From a virus, in the IMG/VR virus record IMGVR_UViG_3300041809_000283, positions 1-29,539 of that record: a stretch of DNA of 29,539 nt; one strand, 5' to 3'. Within the stretch, counting starts at the first letter, position 1, and each line of letters starts with the position of its first letter. The notes beneath the pieces were generated by a model. That model was not told the origin of the DNA. It searched no databases and worked only from the letters and a program-made list of their open reading frames with translations. Below are positions 1 to 9,135 of the stretch, one piece after another. Position numbers and translations under genes: made by a program.

Positions 1-2035
1 GCTGCTGCTGTTTCTGCATCTCCATTTGAAGATGCTGCTGCAACTTCTTGATTTCGTTGTTCAGGGTGTTCAGCGACTTGGCAAATTCCTTCATCTTCGG
101 CTCATTGCCGGTGTCGCCCTGCATTCCCTGGATGAGTTTGCCGATGGTCTGGGCTGCGTTTTGAAGGCCAATCAGTTCTTCAGGTTTCGGGATTTTGGTC
201 GTGGATTCGATTTTCACGACGTAGCGCACGGCGAGATCAAGCAGGGTTTGAATCTGTTCGATGGGATTGAGTCCTTCGGGCACGATGTAGGGCATCCCCA
301 TCATCAAAGACGGGAACGCGGCGGCGGCGGCGGATGCAGCGGTTGAAACCTTCTTTGCGCTGGTCTTGAACCAGCGGCGGGCGCGGGTTGCGCCAATCAT
401 GCTCACGGCGGCGTCATGCGTCATTTCCTGCTGCGATGAAGGATCGGCAAGCGGTCGCAATTGCATTGCGCTTTGAGACTCAACCATTGCCATTGTCGGA
501 TTTCCGTTGCCAAGCGGGGTCGTCACCTCTATGCGCCACTTTTTCACGTCCAGCCATTCAACGGGGATTCCCGCTTTCTTGCACTGCGATTGAAAAGCAA
601 TGGCGTCTGGGTCGTCAGTCGGGGTGAGACAAAATCGGCGGCAGATTTCACGGTAGGCAAACTTCTCATAGATTGCGGCAGTCAGCATCAAGCCGGAAAG
701 CATGGCATTGTTCTGTTGAACCTTCACACCGGTTTCAAAGGCGGTCTGTTCGCGGGCAGTCCCGTTGTCAATGCTCTGTGTGTAGGCGGTTGCCGCCTCG
801 CCTTGAAGTTGTTTGGTTTGCGCCAGAACGCCTTCAACGAGATTTGGGTCAACCTGATGCCGCTCGGCGGCGGGCACGATTGAAACTCCAGGCTTTACAA
901 CGCCGAGATTTTGAAAGGTCTGAACCATTGCGCGGGCGCGGTCAACCGGATCGGATATGCGGAGCAAAATGTTGAACTGGTCAAGCGTGTGCTGGAGCAG
1001 CCGGCAGCGCGTGAAGTCCGTCCAATAGCACGGCTCATAAAGGGCAAAGCCCAAAGAGCGGACGGAATGAAAAAGGAACGGCGCTTTATTGTTCAAGTCG
1101 CCGAACTGGACGTGAAGTATTTGACGCCAGTTGTCAGCCACGGCGCTGTCGCTCTGGCAGATGAACGTGTCGCTCGTTTCAACCGTGACGCCGGAAGTGG
1201 TGTTTTCCGGCACAACTTTCAAATACCATTTTCCGTCATCATCTTGATGATAGAAATGCCACAGATTGATTGTCGGCATGGCATCGCCCGACCAAAATCC
1301 GCCGTTCTGTTTTCTCAATTCCTCAAACTTTTCAGGAACCGTGTCGAAGTCATAGTTGTTTTCGGCCATGACCGCCTTGCATTCGTCAACATTTTTCAGG
1401 ATGTCGGCGACGGCTGGCTTGTCCCATGTGAACCTTCCCTGGGCCTTTGAAAAAGCCTTGCGCGACAATTCACCGGGCGTGTAGGAAATTCGGACGGCAA
1501 ACCACGTTAGATTTCGGAAGCTGATTTCCGTGTCGGTCGGGATTCTCAAATCCTCAATGGCAACATATCGCGGCAACCACGATTTGGGGTCTTCCCACAA
1601 CATCGGCCCGATGCCGTGGCAAACCACCGCCGCCCAGCGCGAGCGATGGAGTTCAAAATACTCCAGGGCGCAGTCGCCCTCCTTCATCTTGTCATTGATG
1701 GTGTCCGTGATGGTGCCTTCCCATTCAGCCCGGACATTTTCCGGGGCTTTTGGGATTGAAACTGTGAAGAACGTCAGCGGCGACATGAAGTTGGTGATGT
1801 ATTGGCGGCGGGCATGAGACAGCGCGCTCATCATCTCACCCCAGCGATTGTAAATCTTCATGCCGATTTTCTTCGCCTCGGCCTCGTCAAGAATCGGATC
1901 GTTGTTCGCGGCGCGGTTTATCAGCACACGATTTCTGCCGCGTTCGGCCTCGTTCTCGTCACCGCTTTGAATCGTTTCAAGAACCTTTTGGGGCGTAGTC
2001 CAACTGCCTTCTTTCGTTTTGTTTTTTGCGCTCAT
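1..2035 (-). CDS. Portal protein (partial, 3' end beyond window)
   Basis: Reading the minus strand from the ATG at 2035 gives an open frame of at least 678 codons that runs off the left edge. It starts MSAKNKTKEGSW. An early segment (IGMKIYNRWGEMMSALSHAR) leads into sections resembling the large portal proteins of podoviruses, which form the dodecameric ring through which DNA is packaged and ejected. The visible C-terminal part is helical and Gln-rich (HLQMEMQKQQQ), as is common for portals that project a helical barrel into the capsid. The start lies 4 nt after the stop of the upstream small gene, and terminase is two genes upstream, so this is a terminase-portal packaging operon. A length of about 680-720 aa would fit the P22-like size class. 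No frameshift was seen in the lines checked. The function rests on position, size and composition rather than a diagnostic catalytic motif. Confidence 0.82.
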   Translation of the reverse strand, partial: MSAKNKTKEGSWTTPQKVLETIQSGDENEAERGRNRVLINRAANNDPILDEAEAKKIGMKIYNRWGEMMSALSHARRQYITNFMSPLTFFTVSIPKAPENVRAEWEGTITDTINDKMKEGDCALEYFELHRSRWAAVVCHGIGPMLWEDPKSWLPRYVAIEDLRIPTDTEISFRNLTWFAVRISYTPGELSRKAFSKAQGRFTWDKPAVADILKNVDECKAVMAENNYDFDTVPEKFEELRKQNGGFWSGDAMPTINLWHFYHQDDDGKWYLKVVPENTTSGVTVETSDTFICQSDSAVADNWRQILHVQFGDLNNKAPFLFHSVRSLGFALYEPCYWTDFTRCRLLQHTLDQFNILLRISDPVDRARAMVQTFQNLGVVKPGVSIVPAAERHQVDPNLVEGVLAQTKQLQGEAATAYTQSIDNGTAREQTAFETGVKVQQNNAMLSGLMLTAAIYEKFAYREICRRFCLTPTDDPDAIAFQSQCKKAGIPVEWLDVKKWRIEVTTPLGNGNPTMAMVESQSAMQLRPLADPSSQQEMTHDAAVSMIGATRARRWFKTSAKKVSTAASAAAAAFPSLMMGMPYIVPEGLNPIEQIQTLLDLAVRYVVKIESTTKIPKPEELIGLQNAAQTIGKLIQGMQGDTGNEPKMKEFAKSLNTLNNEIKKLQQHLQMEMQKQQQ

Positions 2036-2039
2036 AAAA

Positions 2040-2360
2040 TCAGGGGTTCACAGGCGTTCCACAAGTCGGGCAGTCCGCTTTGAAGAACGGATGGCTGGCG
2101 CGGGCTTCTGCAAAGGTTGAATCAATTTCGCGGCAGTATTGGGGGTTGTTGTCAAGCTGCCCGCAGATGTAGGTGTCAACGTCCTCAAGCGATTCACCAA
2201 GACTGGCACGGCGAAGATTGTTTCCGATGCGGAAATTGGACACAGCCTTCGCCACGTCCTCGATGGACGGATTTTGTTTGAAACGGTGATGGACTTCATT
2301 AGTTTGCACATAATGATAACTGCCCGGCGGGGCTGAATTGTAAGATTTCAGTATCCACAT
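2040..2360 (-). CDS. Small conserved phage protein between terminase and portal
   Basis: This is a 106-aa protein starting MWILKSYNSAPPGSYHYVQ. The chosen ATG at 2360 lies 2 nt after the terminase stop codon; a longer frame begins at 2381 inside the terminase gene. Its C-terminus carries a CPTCG knuckle and a further pair of Cys (ICGQLDNNPQYC), so it could bind a metal, but four ligands in a standard zinc-finger spacing are not obvious. Similar short proteins with an N-terminal YxYVQ-like segment and a C-terminal Cys pair are, from memory, found between TerL and portal in uncultivated podovirus genomes. No function is established here. Tight packing between terminase and portal suggests a packaging or head role, which is inference. 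Confidence 0.75.
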   Translation of the reverse strand: MWILKSYNSAPPGSYHYVQTNEVHHRFKQNPSIEDVAKAVSNFRIGNNLRRASLGESLEDVDTYICGQLDNNPQYCREIDSTFAEARASHPFFKADCPTCGTPVNP

Positions 2361-2362
2361 GG

Positions 2363-4132
2363 TTAATGTTTTAACAGGCACGCATTGACTGCATCATTCC
2401 ATGCCTTCGCCTCTTTGTCAATGAAATCCTCATCGTCCGGGTTGGCGGGTTTGACATCCCGGCCAATGCGTTCAATCTTGAATCCAAGCCGGCGAGCGCC
2501 TTCGACGGCAATCGCCAAATAATCAAAAAGGTCGGGTGATTTCTTCACTCGATCCTTCATGTCATCCTTGCTTTCGACCTCTACTTTGTTTCCCATGACG
2601 ATTTTGAACAAACGCAACTGGCCTTCCTGCGCTACGTTCAATGGAAGATTTCGCAGTTGGTTGGACTCAATCGCCTCCCTGACACTAAACCACATCTCGG
2701 TCACAAATTTGGAATAGTGTTCCTTGCAGGTTTTCAGCCGCTTCATGCCATTCTTTTCGTCAACGAACAAATCGAAACGGACTGGCCGGTCAGTTGTGGG
2801 CGAGCCGGAGTCAACCGGGATGGGGCAGTTGAATCCGAAATACTTGGCGAACGAATTTCCCAAAGTCCCGCGACCAAAAGAGTCATAGAAGAAGTTTTCG
2901 GGCGGGATGCCGAGTTGCTTGTGCTTGTTGAACACATATTCCGCAATTTGATCCTCCGGTTCCAAGCCGCAGTTTAATCGGATGGGAATTATTTCAGGAG
3001 TCCCCACGGCAAAAATAATGTTTCCATCCTTGTCCTCGCCAAACTCGCACTCGCCGCCAACGCACCTGTCGCCGCCGCCGTATGCTGGGTCTGTGGAATA
3101 CAGCCTTGTCCGTGTCGTTCCTTTCCAAATGGCGGAATCAAAAGCCTTGTGACGCTCGCAAAGCCCGATGGTGATGACGCGGTTGGAAACCATTCCGCGT
3201 GACGGCTTCCCGATGCCCTGCTGATAGACTTGCCACGAATCCGAGCCGTAGGTGTCAATCAGGCTTTGGACGAAATTTGTCTTGGCGAGAAATGAGAATC
3301 GGTTTTTCGGCTCATCATTGTTCGGCGTGTCGCGCCCGTCAAATGCGACCACAAAGGCATCATGCCAGCGCGAACGCCATGTCTGGGTTTTCCCGTTGTC
3401 AACGAACGAATCCCATCCGCCGGGCGGCTCGCTGGCGATGCAGGCGGGGTCTGAAATGTCGGTGGGGTTAGCCGCGCCGATGCCCTTGAATCCGTCATTG
3501 CTCATCCAGTTTGAAAATCCGTCAAGGATGCTCGGCTGCATCACCGCAAGCTCGTCGTTGTAGCTTTTCAAAATGCCATCGGACTTGCCGGGGGAGTTGG
3601 GCGGCTTGACGCCCTGAAACTTTGACATGCCGACGAAGCGACCGCCGCTGACGCATGGGACGCATACAATTCCCTTGTCAATAAGGCGGGCGAACTCGCC
3701 GCCCTCATCAATATCGTCTGGAACAATCGCCATTTTTGATTCAAGCACAAATCCCGGAAGCCAGGAGAACCTTGCGCGGGTTCGGTTGAAAAGATTTTTT
3801 ACGCCGTGCCCCCAGATTCTCAATTCCAGTGAACGGATGTCAGTGGATGAAATCAAGGCGAGCGATGTGTTTGGGAAAGTCCAAAAATCAATCAGCGCGT
3901 GGCAGGACATCAAGTAAGTTTTTCCGCTGTTGGCGCATCCGAGGAAAATTGACACCTTGTTCTCAACGATGGCGGTCATTCCAAGGATGAACCAACGATG
4001 CTGCTTGTCCTCCGGCCAGAGAAGTTTGTGCGCCCGAAGATAATGTTCCACGACGCCGGGTTTTCCGTAACCGCGCCGGATGGCGTCAAATTCAGTGGCA
4101 AGGGCAATATCTTCCGGTGTGTAATCAGCCAT
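2363..4132 (-). CDS. terL: Terminase large subunit (TerL), packaging ATPase-nuclease
   Basis: This 589-aa protein powers DNA translocation into the prohead and cuts the concatemer. The N-terminal ATPase domain shows a Walker A motif GCANSGKT at about residues 65-72, a Walker B-like hydrophobic-DE segment (YNDELAVM, D193/E194) and a coupling motif GAANPT near 219-224. The C-terminal RNase H-like nuclease has the expected acidic residues: D348 in YSTDPAYGGG, D417 in FFYDSFG and D534/D537 in SPDLFDYLAIA. The length is normal for phage TerL. It is the first gene of the leftward packaging operon and is followed after 2 nt by the next gene. No Shine-Dalgarno sequence precedes the ATG, and a promoter-like sequence ends about 6 nt upstream, so the mRNA may be leaderless. 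No small terminase was recognised in the window. Confidence 0.97.
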   Translation of the reverse strand: MADYTPEDIALATEFDAIRRGYGKPGVVEHYLRAHKLLWPEDKQHRWFILGMTAIVENKVSIFLGCANSGKTYLMSCHALIDFWTFPNTSLALISSTDIRSLELRIWGHGVKNLFNRTRARFSWLPGFVLESKMAIVPDDIDEGGEFARLIDKGIVCVPCVSGGRFVGMSKFQGVKPPNSPGKSDGILKSYNDELAVMQPSILDGFSNWMSNDGFKGIGAANPTDISDPACIASEPPGGWDSFVDNGKTQTWRSRWHDAFVVAFDGRDTPNNDEPKNRFSFLAKTNFVQSLIDTYGSDSWQVYQQGIGKPSRGMVSNRVITIGLCERHKAFDSAIWKGTTRTRLYSTDPAYGGGDRCVGGECEFGEDKDGNIIFAVGTPEIIPIRLNCGLEPEDQIAEYVFNKHKQLGIPPENFFYDSFGRGTLGNSFAKYFGFNCPIPVDSGSPTTDRPVRFDLFVDEKNGMKRLKTCKEHYSKFVTEMWFSVREAIESNQLRNLPLNVAQEGQLRLFKIVMGNKVEVESKDDMKDRVKKSPDLFDYLAIAVEGARRLGFKIERIGRDVKPANPDDEDFIDKEAKAWNDAVNACLLKH

Positions 4133-4138
4133 GAAATT

Positions 4139-4167
4139 AAAATACCACTTGCAAACCCGGCTGACAA
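4139..4167 (-). promoter_or_regulatory. Candidate leftward promoter for the terminase operon
   Basis: On the minus strand a TTGTCA (-35-like, 4167 to 4162) is separated by exactly 17 bp from TATTTT (-10-like, 4144 to 4139). The terminase ATG begins 6 nt beyond the -10 box, so transcription would start at or next to the start codon. Both hexamers are only partial matches to the sigma70 consensus, so this is a candidate only. Confidence 0.35.
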
Positions 4168-4173
4168 GTGGTA
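4143..4173. promoter_or_regulatory. Perfect 9-bp inverted repeat, operator-like, in the divergent region
   Basis: TACCACTTG (4143-4151) and CAAGTGGTA (4165-4173) are a perfect inverted repeat with a 13-nt spacer. Arm centres are 22 bp apart, about two helical turns, which suits a dimeric DNA-binding protein. The arms flank or overlap the candidate terminase promoter, and the repeat sits just 10 bp before the rightward start at 4184. It could instead fold as an RNA hairpin in the rightward transcript. Confidence 0.5.
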
Positions 4174-4183
4174 AGAGAAATTC

Positions 4184-4399
4184 ATGCGAATTCTACCTTT
4201 GACGCCCGCAGGCGAATGCGCCCTTGAAATTGGAGCATTGGCCGTGATGAACCCGCCGATGACGTATGACAAGACGCTCGGCACACCAACGGCCCAGGCC
4301 ATCGTGCCCCCGTTTCAAAACCTGCCGGCGCACATTGATGAAATCACCGGCACCGGCGCGGCTTACACCTGGAACTACAAACTCGGAATCTGGAACTGA
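4184..4399 (+). CDS. Small hypothetical protein, first gene of the rightward operon
   Basis: This 71-aa ORF (MRILPLTPAGECALEIGALA...) begins 51 nt from the divergent terminase start. It ends 2 nt before the next start codon, the same stop-CC-ATG spacing seen between terminase and its downstream gene. The composition (Pro, aromatic C-terminus TWNYKLGIWN) is not that of a random frame, and no competing long frame covers it. There is no signal peptide, clear membrane helix or known motif. A purine-rich stretch (GGTAAGAG) lies upstream as a possible weak ribosome site. Being first in the tail operon suggests a small virion or tail-associated protein, which is inference. Confidence 0.6.
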   Translation: MRILPLTPAGECALEIGALAVMNPPMTYDKTLGTPTAQAIVPPFQNLPAHIDEITGTGAAYTWNYKLGIWN

Positions 4400-4401
4400 C
4401 C

Positions 4402-6156
4402 ATGAAAAAACTACTGCTCGCCATCGCGCTCGCCCTGCCCCTGAAACTGACCGCCGCGTATCCGTCGTTTGATGATGTCACCAACATCGTCAATGCCATC
4501 GGCGGAGTAATCACCTACCCACTCGCCGCGACGACGGCGACGAATCTTCAGAACAGTTACAACGTCGAGCTTTTTGGCAGCAAGCACACAGGGCACTATG
4601 TCATCGGGAACATCACAAATGGCACGAGTGATGTCTATCTTGCGGCTGGATCAGTATTGACGAATGATGCCTTGGTGGACGTGAAGTGCGGTGGTGCAAC
4701 CAACAACGATTTTGTTTCTACCTTGGCCAGTTGGGTTTCAAGCAGCCATTTCATTCTGTCGGCAGCGGCGACCAATACAATCACCAGTGCGTATATCTAT
4801 CTTGCCCAAGCCGATGATGCTGGAGCGATTCAAGCAGCGGTGAATTACGCAGCTACAAACGGTGGTGGGAACGTGGTCTTTCCCGGTGGAAACTACTGGT
4901 TGAGTCATTCCATCAACATCCCTGACTACACTTATCCGAATGTAAATGATGTTTATACGACGCCGACAATTTCTCTTAATGGGGTTGGGCCATCTTCAGG
5001 TGTTGGGTTTGGAAGTGACTTAACCTATTCTGGCAATTCCGCCCTGCTCGTGGACTGCGAGCCAAAGGGAACCGGAACAAACGACTCCATTCTTTCGGTC
5101 ACGAACTGGACTTTCGCAAGGTTTCGAGTCGAAGCCCATAAACTTCTTTTTAGGACGCCGACGCAACCAAACATGATGGTGATTAATTTGAAAAATGCAA
5201 ACTCCGCCGTGCTTGACCAAGTGATAGTGGATTCGGGATTTACGGAGTATGACCCAGCGATACCAATTCCGATGACGAATACGGTTGCAGTATTTATGCC
5301 GATGAATGGAAACAGCGGCGCTGGCCAGTCAACGGTTTCATCCTGCCTGATTATGGCCGGGTTCAACCGTGGATTGATTTACTCCGACCATGCGGATATT
5401 CAGCATCTATGTGTGTCACAGTGCAATTATGGGATTGCACCATTTAACCCGATTGACTCTTGCATAGTTGATTATGATTTTGAAGGGTGCAATTATGGCA
5501 TTGACGGAAATTATGTGGCATCTTCCCCCAAACAGCCTGTGGTTATCTTTTTGGCCAGGTGCGAGAACAATGCCGGGAGTGGGTGGAGCACAAATGGAGC
5601 CGGCTTGTTCTATGACCCAAATGATTTATTAGTGGGAAAAATTGACCATTTTATAAATGTCAGTTCGCTGTCTGGCAATGTTGGCGGTCAGTATTTGTCA
5701 TGGTCTGCCTTGCCAGCAGCATCGTATCAGCCGGGATACAACTACAACACGGAGACAAATCTATTCATCGCGCCCGTCTCGGCTGGTTCCGGTTTGATAG
5801 TATCTAATCAATCAGGACTTTATGCGTGGGGTGGTGGGCCTTTATACTTGGGAATCGCTGCAAACGGCAATGGAGGGATTGCCAGCTTTCATGGAGTTAC
5901 GTCAATTTTTGGTGGGGTAAATCCGGCAGGAGGGTCATATTCGCTTTTAGTAGATGACACAAATGGACAAGCGGAAGTGTCTTTTTCAAGCATGGGTGGC
6001 AACGTAACTGCTCTCGGCAATATAACTGCCAACACCTTCACCGGCAACGGAGGCGGAGTGACAAACATTCTGGCGACTGCAATGCGTGCCACAAACAGCC
6101 CTTCCAATGGTTACGCCTTGCGCTACACCAACGGCACTTTCTATTGGGCACCATAA
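4402..6156 (+). CDS. Beta-helix (pectate-lyase-like) tail-spike protein with signal peptide
   Basis: This is a 584-aa protein. Residues 1-19 form a classical Sec signal peptide: MKK, a Leu/Ala-rich core, then an Ala-X-Ala-like site TAA before YPSF. From about residue 138 it shows the pectate lyase superfamily entry motif DDAGAIQAAVNYA followed by GGGNVVFPGGNYWLS, then many short Gly/Asn/Val turns typical of a right-handed parallel beta-helix. Near residue 548 there is a GNGGGVTN fibre motif of the kind repeated in the second spike at 25220. Proteins of this class bind or cleave polysaccharide at the host surface as trimeric tail spikes. A signal peptide is unusual for a virion protein. No catalytic residues could be assigned. 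It is followed after 2 nt by the nozzle-like gene. Confidence 0.8.
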   Translation: MKKLLLAIALALPLKLTAAYPSFDDVTNIVNAIGGVITYPLAATTATNLQNSYNVELFGSKHTGHYVIGNITNGTSDVYLAAGSVLTNDALVDVKCGGATNNDFVSTLASWVSSSHFILSAAATNTITSAYIYLAQADDAGAIQAAVNYAATNGGGNVVFPGGNYWLSHSINIPDYTYPNVNDVYTTPTISLNGVGPSSGVGFGSDLTYSGNSALLVDCEPKGTGTNDSILSVTNWTFARFRVEAHKLLFRTPTQPNMMVINLKNANSAVLDQVIVDSGFTEYDPAIPIPMTNTVAVFMPMNGNSGAGQSTVSSCLIMAGFNRGLIYSDHADIQHLCVSQCNYGIAPFNPIDSCIVDYDFEGCNYGIDGNYVASSPKQPVVIFLARCENNAGSGWSTNGAGLFYDPNDLLVGKIDHFINVSSLSGNVGGQYLSWSALPAASYQPGYNYNTETNLFIAPVSAGSGLIVSNQSGLYAWGGGPLYLGIAANGNGGIASFHGVTSIFGGVNPAGGSYSLLVDDTNGQAEVSFSSMGGNVTALGNITANTFTGNGGGVTNILATAMRATNSPSNGYALRYTNGTFYWAP

Positions 6157-6158
6157 CC

Positions 6159-9101
6159 ATGACCGCCGAGAAAAGATTATACGCCCAGCTACGTTCTTTC
6201 TCAAAGGGAATCAACAGCGACCTTGACCCGATTTTAATTCCGCCTGACCAGCTTTCCTTTGCGACCAACGCGACGATGCGCGGCTGTTTCGTGACGCAGA
6301 GGCCGGCTTTCTTCAATCTGACGCTGATTGACATGACCGGGGGCGACTTTCAATCCGGACTGTTTCAGGGCGCGTGTTACTACCGGCAGGGGTCAAACGG
6401 TTCCATCATGTGCGCCGTCAATGGAAAACTGTTTCAAATCACCATCGCCGGACAGTATGCGACCGTGACGACGGTTCCAATTCCGCAATCGAACTCGGCC
6501 ACCGCCGTTCGCAATGCGTTGTGGCAGGCCGAACAGTTTTTAATTTGGAGTGATGGTGTCAATCTGCCAATGTTTTGGGATGGCAGCGGGATTGGATGGA
6601 GCGGCGCGGTGGCGCGGCGATCACTCGGCCCAACACCCGTCCAGCTTGGCATTATTGGCGTGGCCGAAACAGCCCCCACTCAAAATCAATCGGTTGGCCT
6701 GACGCTGACGGCTGATTGGACGAGCGGTTCCAGAATGGTTCTTATCAACGCCGCGCTTTACAATGTGGTGGGTTGGTCAAATTCGGGCGATGATACAAAC
6801 ATCCAGACTCTCGGATTGCAGGCGGTTTCCGCTTTCACGAGCGGGGCGTCCATTGTCGCCGGCGCGACTGCGAGTTCCACGAACGGCTACGCCGGGTTTA
6901 TTACAAGCGCCACCACGCCCAGCGTGCATCTTGGAAACACGCCAATAACCCCCGTTGCAATAACTACTTTTACCGCTGCTCTATTGTCAGACACCGGAAT
7001 TATTACTGATACCGTAGTTCGGAATGGCACCACCTATTTTACTGATGGGAACATTCGATTGGTTGGCCCTGGGTTTGTTTGGTCAGCCTCCTATCCGGGG
7101 GTTTCTTACGCCTATGCCGCGCCGGGTTGCAACTTTACAATAAATGGTCATACCTGCACCTTTTCAACAGTCGCCTATGACGCAGACAACGTAGTCATTT
7201 CGTTCAAATTCACAACGGATACGCAGGCGGACATGAATGCGATTCTTGAAGCCAGCACGCTTAATTGGGTTTTCCCGACAAATTTTGCCCCCGGTTCGAC
7301 TGGCAACATAGCAATCCAATACTACACGACGACCGGCGCGAACATTGGCGGGACAGTCACGCTTGTCATGTCGGAATCTTTCCAAGGAGCCGTTGGTGAC
7401 ATTTTATCGGTTGGTTCGGGCGGCGGCCTGACCACCTTGCAGGTCATTTCGTTTAGCGGGACAAATGTGGTTTGCGTCGTTTTGACCGGCAGTGGGAACG
7501 CCATTCCATTTCAGAGCGCCGGAATGACCTCGGCACAAGTCGTCACCAATACCACCCAGACATCGCCAGTCCTGTCAACGGTCGGGTTGTATCCCGCTTC
7601 AAGCCCTGCTGTTTATGTCAGTGTTGCCGGGGTTGTTGCGTCCATTGGGTTGCTATCCACTGGAATAACGGTTGGCGAGTTGATTTCCATTCCAACATCA
7701 GCCGGCAATGTCGTGTTTGCAGTAACCGGCGTTAGTGGCGGTGGGACTGGAACTACTCCGACAATCCTTGCCATCAATATAAACGATACGGAAGGGAAAA
7801 TCATTCCCGTGGGCACTGTGGTCTATTCCATTCCCGAATTGCCTGTATGCACAGTAGGTTGTTATGGAATGGGCCGAAACTGGGTTGCCTTGCAGGACGG
7901 CGTTTCCTATGTGGCGGGCGATTTGGTCGGCTCCTCAACCGGATCGTCTCAATTCAATTTCAATGATGCTGTTTTGGCGGTTTCTCAAAATTATTTTCTG
8001 GCTGGGGGTGGCACGTTCAAAATATCCGGCTCCGGCGAAACGATTCAGGCGATGCAGTTTGTGGCGCAACTGGACGCTTCGCTCGGCCAAGGCCCGTTGC
8101 AAATCTTCACCGACGACACGGTGTTTTCAAACTTTGCACCGGCTGATATGTCAACGTGGTCAACATTGACCAGTCCGATTCAGGCCGAGGGACTGATTGG
8201 CTCCGGCGCGATTTCGCAGGATGCCGTCGTCCAGCAAAACAATGATTTGATTTTCCGGCTGGCCAACGGAGGCGTCCAGTCAATGCTAATGGCCTCCCAG
8301 AATTTCAACCAGTGGGGCAACACGCCAATCAGCAAGGAAATCTCGCGCAGCATTTCCGGCGATGATCCCACCCTTTTGCCGTGGTGCAGCATGGTTTGTT
8401 TTAACAACCGGCTGCTGATGACGTGCAAGTTTGTGGATGCCCGGCCATCAGGAGGCCGGGGCGTGTATGGTTCGGCGCTGGTGGCGTTGAACTTTGATCC
8501 GATAAGCTCGCTGGCGGGCAAGGCCCCGACAATCTGGGAAGGGGAATGGGACGGGTTGAACGTGTTGCAACTGATTCAGGGCGTGTTCAACGGAGCGCAG
8601 CAATGCTACGCCCTGTGCCTGGCCGGTGCTGGCGCAACGGCAAAGATACAGATTGTCCAGATTCAGGCGGATGGAGCGGCCACGCTCGATAACGGGACGC
8701 AGCCCGTTGCATGGAGCTTTGAGTCGCCGATGCAGTTCAAGGAGCCGGACAGCGCAGCTCGCTCGCGGATTTACAAGCGCCTCATCAATGGCGAGTTTTC
8801 CGTCAAGGACATAACGGCAAATGTTTCCTATCAGGTGTTCTATCGAAGCGACCAGAACCCGAATTGGACTCTGTGGTATGGTTCGACCATCGTTTATCAG
8901 GGTGCGTCAGACCCCGGCTACCGCCGCCGCGTCTCAATTGGGGAACCAAATCCAAAGGCTTATGACGCGACGAATAATCAGCCGTTGCGGGAAGGTTACA
9001 ATTTTCAAATCAAGTTCCAATTCACCGGCTCCTGCACGCCGACTGATTTCCGTTTTGCCGCCGACATGATTGACCAGCCTGAATTTGGACAGCCAAAATG
9101 A
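6159..9101 (+). CDS. Large tail/nozzle-type structural protein
   Basis: This 980-aa protein starts at the ATG at 6159 (MTAEKRLYAQLRSF), 2 nt after the preceding stop; an in-frame TTG at 6144 would overlap the previous gene and is less likely. The N-terminus (FSKGINSDLDPILIPPDQ) and the C-terminal half (LIGSGAISQDAVVQ, GNTPISKEISRS, APTIWEGEWDGLNVLQL, GYRRRVSIGEP) match, from memory, a structural family of uncultivated podoviruses that precedes the 340-aa family encoded next. The repeated Gly/Thr/Ser-rich strands from about 190 to 560 look like beta-domains. By position it probably forms part of the tail nozzle or tube (T7 gp12-like role). There is no signal peptide or catalytic motif. The tail-nozzle role is inferred from order and family resemblance. 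Confidence 0.7.
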   Translation: MTAEKRLYAQLRSFSKGINSDLDPILIPPDQLSFATNATMRGCFVTQRPAFFNLTLIDMTGGDFQSGLFQGACYYRQGSNGSIMCAVNGKLFQITIAGQYATVTTVPIPQSNSATAVRNALWQAEQFLIWSDGVNLPMFWDGSGIGWSGAVARRSLGPTPVQLGIIGVAETAPTQNQSVGLTLTADWTSGSRMVLINAALYNVVGWSNSGDDTNIQTLGLQAVSAFTSGASIVAGATASSTNGYAGFITSATTPSVHLGNTPITPVAITTFTAALLSDTGIITDTVVRNGTTYFTDGNIRLVGPGFVWSASYPGVSYAYAAPGCNFTINGHTCTFSTVAYDADNVVISFKFTTDTQADMNAILEASTLNWVFPTNFAPGSTGNIAIQYYTTTGANIGGTVTLVMSESFQGAVGDILSVGSGGGLTTLQVISFSGTNVVCVVLTGSGNAIPFQSAGMTSAQVVTNTTQTSPVLSTVGLYPASSPAVYVSVAGVVASIGLLSTGITVGELISIPTSAGNVVFAVTGVSGGGTGTTPTILAININDTEGKIIPVGTVVYSIPELPVCTVGCYGMGRNWVALQDGVSYVAGDLVGSSTGSSQFNFNDAVLAVSQNYFLAGGGTFKISGSGETIQAMQFVAQLDASLGQGPLQIFTDDTVFSNFAPADMSTWSTLTSPIQAEGLIGSGAISQDAVVQQNNDLIFRLANGGVQSMLMASQNFNQWGNTPISKEISRSISGDDPTLLPWCSMVCFNNRLLMTCKFVDARPSGGRGVYGSALVALNFDPISSLAGKAPTIWEGEWDGLNVLQLIQGVFNGAQQCYALCLAGAGATAKIQIVQIQADGAATLDNGTQPVAWSFESPMQFKEPDSAARSRIYKRLINGEFSVKDITANVSYQVFYRSDQNPNWTLWYGSTIVYQGASDPGYRRRVSIGEPNPKAYDATNNQPLREGYNFQIKFQFTGSCTPTDFRFAADMIDQPEFGQPK

Positions 9102-9135
9102 TTGACAATTCAACCAGATTGAACGATAAGAAACC

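Noticed and set aside
26-2083. Several plus-strand frames of 79-179 codons opposite the portal gene
   Set aside because: They lie antisense to one continuous minus-strand frame that gives a sensible portal-like protein, and they lack coupled starts or motifs.
6144-6158. TTG start for the nozzle-like gene
   Set aside because: It would overlap the previous gene, while the ATG at 6159 is 2 nt after the stop, as with other junctions here.
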